From NCBI RefSeq assembly GCF_964340395.1, contig NC_135555.1, forward strand, positions 25,950,225-25,985,224: a DNA stretch of 35,000 bases. Direction: 5' to 3'. Positions within the stretch are counted from its first letter, which is position 1. Each line of letters opens with the position of its first letter. Positions 1-35,000 of this stretch are shown here, piece by piece. The position numbers and the translations under genes were made by a program. A model generated the notes under the pieces. It made no database searches, was not told the DNA's origin, and was given only the letters and a program-made list of their open reading frames with translations. The stretch is from Glandiceps talaboti (Eukaryota > Hemichordata > Enteropneusta > Spengelidae).

Positions 1-229
1 CCCTCACCGGTCTCCTCTCTCAGTGGGCCAGGATTGACCGATGTGTGTGGGTGCCCCGTCGAGGCGTACCTTACAGACTACTGGGCATCAACATCTTAAG
101 AATCAATGTCAACCTACATCAACTATTACACTTTATTACAGACGTATAATAAGTGTCTGAAAATCATTTTCTAGTATTTCAAAAAAAATTACATATAACA
201 CGACAACGTACTTAGACGTTTACAATTTT
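1..229. other. Non-repetitive left edge, unassigned
   Basis: No gene can be supported here. On the minus strand bases 1-72 are open in one frame to the window edge, and an AG precedes base 70, but the frame that a phase-1 junction from the receptor would use stops quickly. Bases 73-229 are AT-rich and show no clear signal. Confidence 0.3.
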
Positions 230-3200
230 CATATACATTAGATTAATGCACTGAGGTTCACTACATATACATTAGATTAATGCACTGAGGTTCACTACAT
301 ATACATTAGATTAATGCACTGAGGTTCACTACATATACATTAGATTAATGCACTGAGGTTCACTACATAAACAATAGATTAATGCACTGAGGTTCACTAC
401 ATATACATTAGATTAATGCACTGAGGTTCACTACATATACATTAGATTAATGCACTGAGGTTCACTACATATACATTTTACATTAATGCACTGAGGTTCA
501 CTACATATACATTAGATTAATGCACTGAGGTTCACTACATATACATTTTATATTAATGCACTGAGGTTCACTACATATACATTAGATTAATGCACTGAGG
601 TTCACTACATATACATTAGATTAATGCACTGAGGGTCACTACATATACATTAGATTAATGCACTGAGGTTCACTACATATACATTAGATTAATGCACTGA
701 GGTTCACTACATATACATTAGATTAATGCACTGAGGTTCACTACATAAACATTAGATTAATGCACTGAGGTTCACTACATATACATTAGATTAATGCACT
801 GAGGTTCACTACATATACATTAGATTAATGCACTGAGGTTCACTACATATACATTAGATTAATGCACTGAGGTTCACTACATATACATTAGATTAATGCA
901 CTGAGGTTCACTACATATACATTAGATTAATGCACTGAGGTTCACTACATATACATTTTAGATTAATGCACTGAGGTTCACTACATAAACATTAGATTAA
1001 TGCACTGAGGTTCACTACATATACATTAGATTAATGCACTGAGGTTCACTACATAAACATTAGATTAATGCACTGAGGTTCACTACATATACATTAGATT
1101 AATGCACTGAGGTTCACTACATATACATTAGATTAATGCACTGAGGTTCACTACATAAACATTAGATTAATGCACTGAGGTTCACTACATATACATTAGA
1201 TTAATGCACTGAGGTTCACTACATAAACATTAGATTAATGCACTGAGGTTCACTACATATACATTAGATTAATGCACTGAGGTTCACTACATATACATTA
1301 GATTAATGCACTGATGTTCACTACATATACATTAGATTAATGCACTGAGGTTCACTACATATACATTAGATTAATGCACTGAGGTTCACTACATATACAT
1401 TAGATTAATGCACTGAGGTTCACTACATATACATTATATTAATACACTGAGGTTCACTACATATACATTAGATTAATGCACTGAGGTTCACTACATAAAC
1501 AATAGATTAATGCACTGAGGTTCACTACATATACATTAGATTAATGCACTGAGGTTCACTACATAAACAATAGATTAATGCACTGAGGTTCACTACATAT
1601 ACATTAGATTAATGCACTGAGGTTCACTACATAAACAATAGATTAATGCACTGAGGTTCACTACATATACATTATATTAATGCACTGTTCACGTCATATA
1701 CATTAGATTAATGCACTGCATGAGGGTCACTACATATACATTAGATTAATGCACTGAGGTTCACTACATAAACAATAGATTAATGCACTGAGGTTCACTA
1801 CATAAACAATAGATTAATGCACTGAGGTTCACTACATATACATTAGATTAATGCACTGAGGTTCACTACATAAACAATAGATTAATGCACTGAGGTTCAC
1901 TACATATACATTATATTAATGCACTGTTCACGTCATATACATTAGATTAATGCACTGCATGAGGGTCACTACATATACATTAGATTAATGCACTGAGGTT
2001 CACTACATATACATTAGACTAATGCACTGAGGTTCACTACATATACATTATATTAATGCACTGTTCACGTCATATACATTAGATTAATGCACTGAGGGTC
2101 ACTACATATACATTAGATTAATGCACTGAGGTTCACTACATATACATTATAATAATGCACTGAGGTTCACTACATATACATTATATTAATGCACTGTTCA
2201 CGTCATATACATTAGATTAATGCACTGAGGGTCACTACATATACATTAGATTAATGCACTGAGGTTCACTACATATACATTAGATTAATGCACTGAGGTT
2301 CACTACATAAACATTAGATTAATGCACTGAGGTTCACTACATATACATTAGATTAATGCACTGAGGTTCACTACATATACATTAGATTAATGCACTGAGG
2401 TTCACTACATATACATTAGATTAATGCACTGAGGTTCACTACATAAACATTAGATTAATGCACTGAGGTTCACTACATATACATTAGATTAATGCACTGA
2501 GGTTCACTACATATACATTAGATTAATGCACTGAGGTTCACTACATAAACATTATATTAATGCACTGAGGTTCACTACATATACATTAGATTAGTGCACT
2601 GAGGTTCACTACATATACATTAGATTAATGCACTGAGGTTCACTACATAAACATTAGATTAATGCACTGAGGTTCACTACATATACATTAGATTAATGCA
2701 CTGAGGTTCACTACATATACATTAGATTAATGCACTGAGGTTCACTACATATACATTAGATTAATGCACTGAGGTTCACTACATATACATTATATTAATG
2801 CACTGAGGTTCACTACATATACATTAGATTAATGCACTGAGGTTCACTACATATACATTAGATTAATACACTGAGGTTCACTACATATACATTATATTAA
2901 TGCACTGAGGTTCACTACATAAACATTAGATTAATGCACTGAGGTTCACTACATATACATTAGATTAATACACTGAGGTTCACTACATATACATTAGATT
3001 AATGCACTGAGGTTCACTACATATACATTAGATTAATGCACTGAGGTTCACTACATATACATTAGATTAATGCACTGAGGTTCACTACATAAACATTAGA
3101 TTAATGCACTGAGGCTCACTACATATACATTAGATTAATGCACTGAGGTTCACTACATATACATTAGATTAATGCACTGAGGTTCACTACATATACATTA

Positions 3201-4541
3201 GATTAATGCACTGAGATTCACTACATATACATTAGATTAATGCACTGAGGTTCACTACATATACATTAGATTAATGCATTGAGGTTCACTACATATACAT
3301 TAGATTAATGCACTGAGGTTCACTACATATACATTAGATTAATACACTGAGGTTCACTACATATACATTATATTAATGCACTGTTCACGTCATATACATT
3401 AGATTAATGCACTGTTCACGTCATATACATTAGATTAATGCACTGAGGTTCACTACATATACATTAGATTAATACACTGAGGTTCACTACATATACATTA
3501 TATTAATGCACTGTTCACGTCATATACATTAGATTAATGCACTGAGGTTCACTACATATACATTAGATTAATGCACTGAGGTTCACTACATAAACATTAG
3601 ATTAATGCACTGAGGTTCACTACATATACATTATATTAATGCACTGAGGTTCACTACATATACATTATATTAATGCACTGAGGTTCACTACATATACATT
3701 AGATTAATGCACTGATGTTCACTACATATACATTAGATTAATGCACTGAGGGTCACTACATATACATTAGATTAATGCACTGAGGTTCACTACATATACA
3801 TTAGATTAATGCACTGAGGTTCACTACATATACATTAGATTAATGCACTGAGGTTCACTACATATACATTAGATTAATGCACTGAGGTTCACTACATATA
3901 CATTAGATTAATGCACTGAGGTTCACTACATAAACATTAGATTAATGCACTGAGGTTCACTACATATACATTAGATTAATGCACTGAGGTTCACTACATA
4001 AACATTAGATTAATGCACTGAGGTTCACTACATATACATTAGATTAATGCACTGAGGTTCACTACATATACATTAGATTAATGCACTGAGGTTCACTACA
4101 TATACATTAGATTAATGCACTGAGGTTCACTACATAAACATTAGATTAATGCACTGAGGTTCACTACATATACATTAGATTAATGCACTGAGGTTCACTA
4201 CATATACATTAGATTAATGCACTGAGGTTCACTACATATACATTAGATTAATGCACTGAGGTTCACTACATATACATTAGATTAATGCACTGAGGTTCAC
4301 TACATAAACATTAGATTAATGCACTGAGGTTCACTACATATACATTAGATTAATGCACTGAGGTTCACTACATAAACATTAGATTAATGCACTGAGGTTC
4401 ACTACATACACATTAGATTAATGCACTGAGGTTCACTACATATACATTAGATTAATGCACTGAGGTTCACTACATATACATTAGATTAATGCACTGAGGT
4501 TCACTACATATACATTAGACTAATGCACTGTTCACGTCATA
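230..4541. repeat. 36-bp minisatellite array, about 120 copies
   Basis: The unit is 36 bp with the core ATTAATGCACTGAGGTTCAC followed by TACATATACATTAG. Copies are nearly identical. Common variants are CATAAACAT for CATATACAT and TATATT for TAGATT. A shorter variant with CTGTTCACGTCATAT replaces the GAGGTTCACTACATAT part at about 1685, 1925, 2060, 2200, 3380, 3410, 3510 and at the right end of the array (4528-4541). The array lies just downstream of the putative poly(A) site of the minus-strand receptor gene. It has no coding content. Confidence 0.98.
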
Positions 4542-5120
4542 TTGAATTGTTTACCAGCAATTACTCCTAGGTTTAGAAGTCGGGACAAAACAAGTGTGCC
4601 ATTTTATTGTTACAAAGACACAGTTACTTTCGTAGTTGGTATTCATGCAACAGTTTAGATTTACAGGAGATCATATAGATAGATTTACAAACACCAATTC
4701 AAATATGTACACCCTGACAATTTGGAAGGTTTCCAATCGACAAACCTTAATTTACATTTGACTGAATGTGCATTTGAATAATATTATTGTCTGTAAATTC
4801 TAATTATACTTAGTATTAACATTTTGTGTAACTACTGAAGAATTTGTCATTGTTACGATACTTCACGGTTTGAATAAAAACATGCAAAAATACAGTTGAC
4901 ATAGTTTGAAACCTTAATCGAGTTATATCATTCGGAAGGAAGAATTTATCTCTCAAATCTTTTTGTAGTTGTTGCAGACAATTAATTAGCATAGAGTTTA
5001 CCATTAGGTTGGCTAAATCAATCTGAGATTGTTGTGAAGGTAACTATGTGTCCATCAAGCAACTGACAATCTTCTATCAGCTTGTATAATGCCTTTAAAA
5101 CATCTTGTCACCTTCACGAT
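4542..5120 (-). other. Putative 3' UTR of the receptor gene
   Basis: This unique-sequence stretch follows the proposed stop codon at 5121-5123 on the minus strand and contains a minus-strand AATAAA at 4603-4608. It has no convincing coding exon. A 62-codon minus-strand open frame at 4816-5004 has no recognisable family and is best read as chance. The assignment as 3' UTR is inferred from the position of the stop and the poly(A) signal. Confidence 0.4.
4603..4608 (-). terminator. Candidate poly(A) signal AATAAA
   Basis: TTTATT on the plus strand gives AATAAA on the minus strand, about 515 bases beyond the proposed receptor stop codon. Cleavage would then fall near 4575-4590, before the 36-bp array starts at 4541. 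A single hexamer in AT-rich DNA is weak evidence alone. Confidence 0.35.
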
Positions 5121-34032
<28,912 letters not shown>

Positions 34033-34318
34033 CTGGTTTTACTTTTTTTTAAATACAAACAAACACACAAAGTAATGATGAGGTCAAGGGTCATCCTACA
34101 ACATCTGTCAGGATTTTGTCACTGTCAATTAAACATTTTTAATTTTTGATCATGTAAGAAAATGTTTAGCTTGAAACACTGCTTGCCAAAAAAAGTGTCC
34201 CCTGTATTGTACGCGTATTGATATTATTTCACTGGGATTTACGTGAGAAATTAAACGTTGATATTCAAGTAACAAATTAAGTACGCTTCATGTTTATTTG
34301 TATGGAAAGGTTCCCTAA

Positions 34319-34723
34319 AGGGCCAGTCAGTTTCTTTAGCCAGTTGGGGGAGGGGGGGGGGGGGTTATGGGGTAAAAATTCATTTTGACAGAAACGTGAT
34401 CATATGGGAACGATATCTTTCATGAAATTGTATCTTGGACCCGGTCCCATCGCTGCCACCACACTGATAATTTTAAAGACAATGGCTGTTCCAACTATTA
34501 GCACTACTGTGGCACCGTGTTTGAGTGAATGCAGAGCACTAATTAATTCATGTGCTTGGATCAGCGGGGTGCTAAACTCAATACAATAAGGTCCCCCCCC
34601 CTCATTCCATTTCTTAAGATATAGCCCTCTCCCTAGAACCGAGTTGTTAATATGAAGGGAAAAACGCAAAAAAACCCACAAAAATTCCCCGGCCCTCCCC
34701 CTTATTATTACCGAAGGCTCCCT
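34319..34723. mobile_element. 405-bp TIR element, AGGG ends, TAA duplication
   Basis: TAA/AGGGCCAGTCAGTTTC at the left and GGCTCCCT/TAA at the right. The arms share the GGGGGAGGG block just inside. The ends resemble those at 30645-31718 (GG-CAGTCAGTTTC against GGTCAGTTTC), so it is a relative, here with a TAA target duplication. The 93-codon minus-strand open frame at 34400-34681 lies wholly inside it and is therefore not a receptor exon. Confidence 0.6.
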
Positions 34724-34726
34724 TAA

Positions 34727-35000
34727 ATAGAGGGGTCACATATTTTGTTGTGCAAATCGGGTCCTACTATAACAATTGTCAGGATATCGGAATAATCACC
34801 AGATCGGAATAATTATCTCTATCGGGATAAGCTTTTATATCCCAATTGGGATAATTGACCTGCGAACGCTTTGGTACCCGTAAAGGGTGGACAATTTGAT
34901 ATCCTGGAGGGGGGCTTGGAAGATTTTTTATTTATTTATTTATTTATTTATTTTTATTTTTTTTTTGGGGGGGGAGATGCCAAATGGCGTTGCTTGCACA
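34727..35000. other. Right edge: low-complexity sequence, (TTTA)n
   Basis: This contains repeated CGGAATAAT-like motifs (34790-34850), a (TTTA)n stretch at 34927-34952, a T-run and a G-run. No exon of the receptor could be recognised. Confidence 0.5.

Noticed and set aside
230-4541. CRISPR-like array
   Set aside because: Units are contiguous 36-bp tandem repeats with no unique spacers and no cas genes, in a eukaryotic context.
4816-5004. 62-codon minus-strand ORF as a gene or exon
   Set aside because: It has no recognisable motif and does not fit receptor phase or splice signals. It lies in the presumed 3' UTR.
34400-34681. 93-codon minus-strand ORF with a hydrophobic stretch, a candidate signal-peptide exon for the receptor
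   Set aside because: It lies entirely inside the TIR element 34319-34723, has no suitable start codon before the hydrophobic part and no phase-1 donor after it.

Overview
This window is animal nuclear DNA. It has spliced coding exons with GT-AG boundaries, CR1/L2-like non-LTR retrotransposon tails, a Crypton-type tyrosine-recombinase relic and several kinds of inverted-repeat DNA transposon. More than half of it is minisatellite and microsatellite. The one host gene I can support is a class I cytokine receptor. Together with the repeat load and the element families this suggests an invertebrate, perhaps a deuterostome (hemichordate or cephalochordate), but the species is not identified. Nothing bacterial or viral is visible.

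The host gene runs on the minus strand from about 34.0 kb down to about 4.6 kb. Seven coding exons can be assembled by hand from splice signals and reading phase: 33927-34032 and 32734-32915 (first fibronectin-like domain, with the C-x9-C-Y-W motif), 30278-30432 and 26578-26743 (second domain, with WSQWS), 17826-17990 (transmembrane helix), 9620-9694 and 5121-5143 (short cytoplasmic tail and stop). Every junction keeps frame, and the intron-phase series 1,2,1,0,1,1,1 begins with the order known for this receptor family. About 289 residues are visible. The signal-peptide exon is missing and presumably lies beyond the right edge.

Layout from left to right: 0.2-4.5 kb, a 36-bp minisatellite just downstream of the gene; 4.6-5.15 kb, putative 3' end of the gene; 5.4 kb, microsatellites; 5.8-9.3 kb, a 26-bp minisatellite in the last intron; 9.6 kb, a tail exon; 9.9-10.45 kb, an inverted-repeat element; 10.8-16.8 kb, a 38-bp minisatellite; 16.8-17.5 kb, a CR1/L2-like fragment; 17.8-18.0 kb, the transmembrane exon; 18.75-21.05 kb, a decayed Crypton-like recombinase with an inverted, internally deleted partner and palindromes; 21.6-26.4 kb, pentamer, 36-, 31/36- and 41-bp arrays plus nested transposons; 26.6 kb, the WSXWS exon with a 46-unit GA/CT run beside its acceptor; 27.6-28.5 kb, MITEs; 28.6-30.3 kb, a 40-44-bp array; 30.3-34.0 kb, the remaining exons with a 1.07-kb element, a foldback element and another CR1/L2-like tail; 34.3-34.7 kb, a third element of the TWA-duplicating family.

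Most long open frames here are by-products of repeats whose unit is a multiple of three or lacks stop codons, and are not listed as genes. The main points of interest are the receptor itself, its apparently short tail without an obvious Box1, the CU-repeat tract beside the WSXWS exon, the different minisatellites filling its introns, and the tail-to-tail Crypton-like pair.
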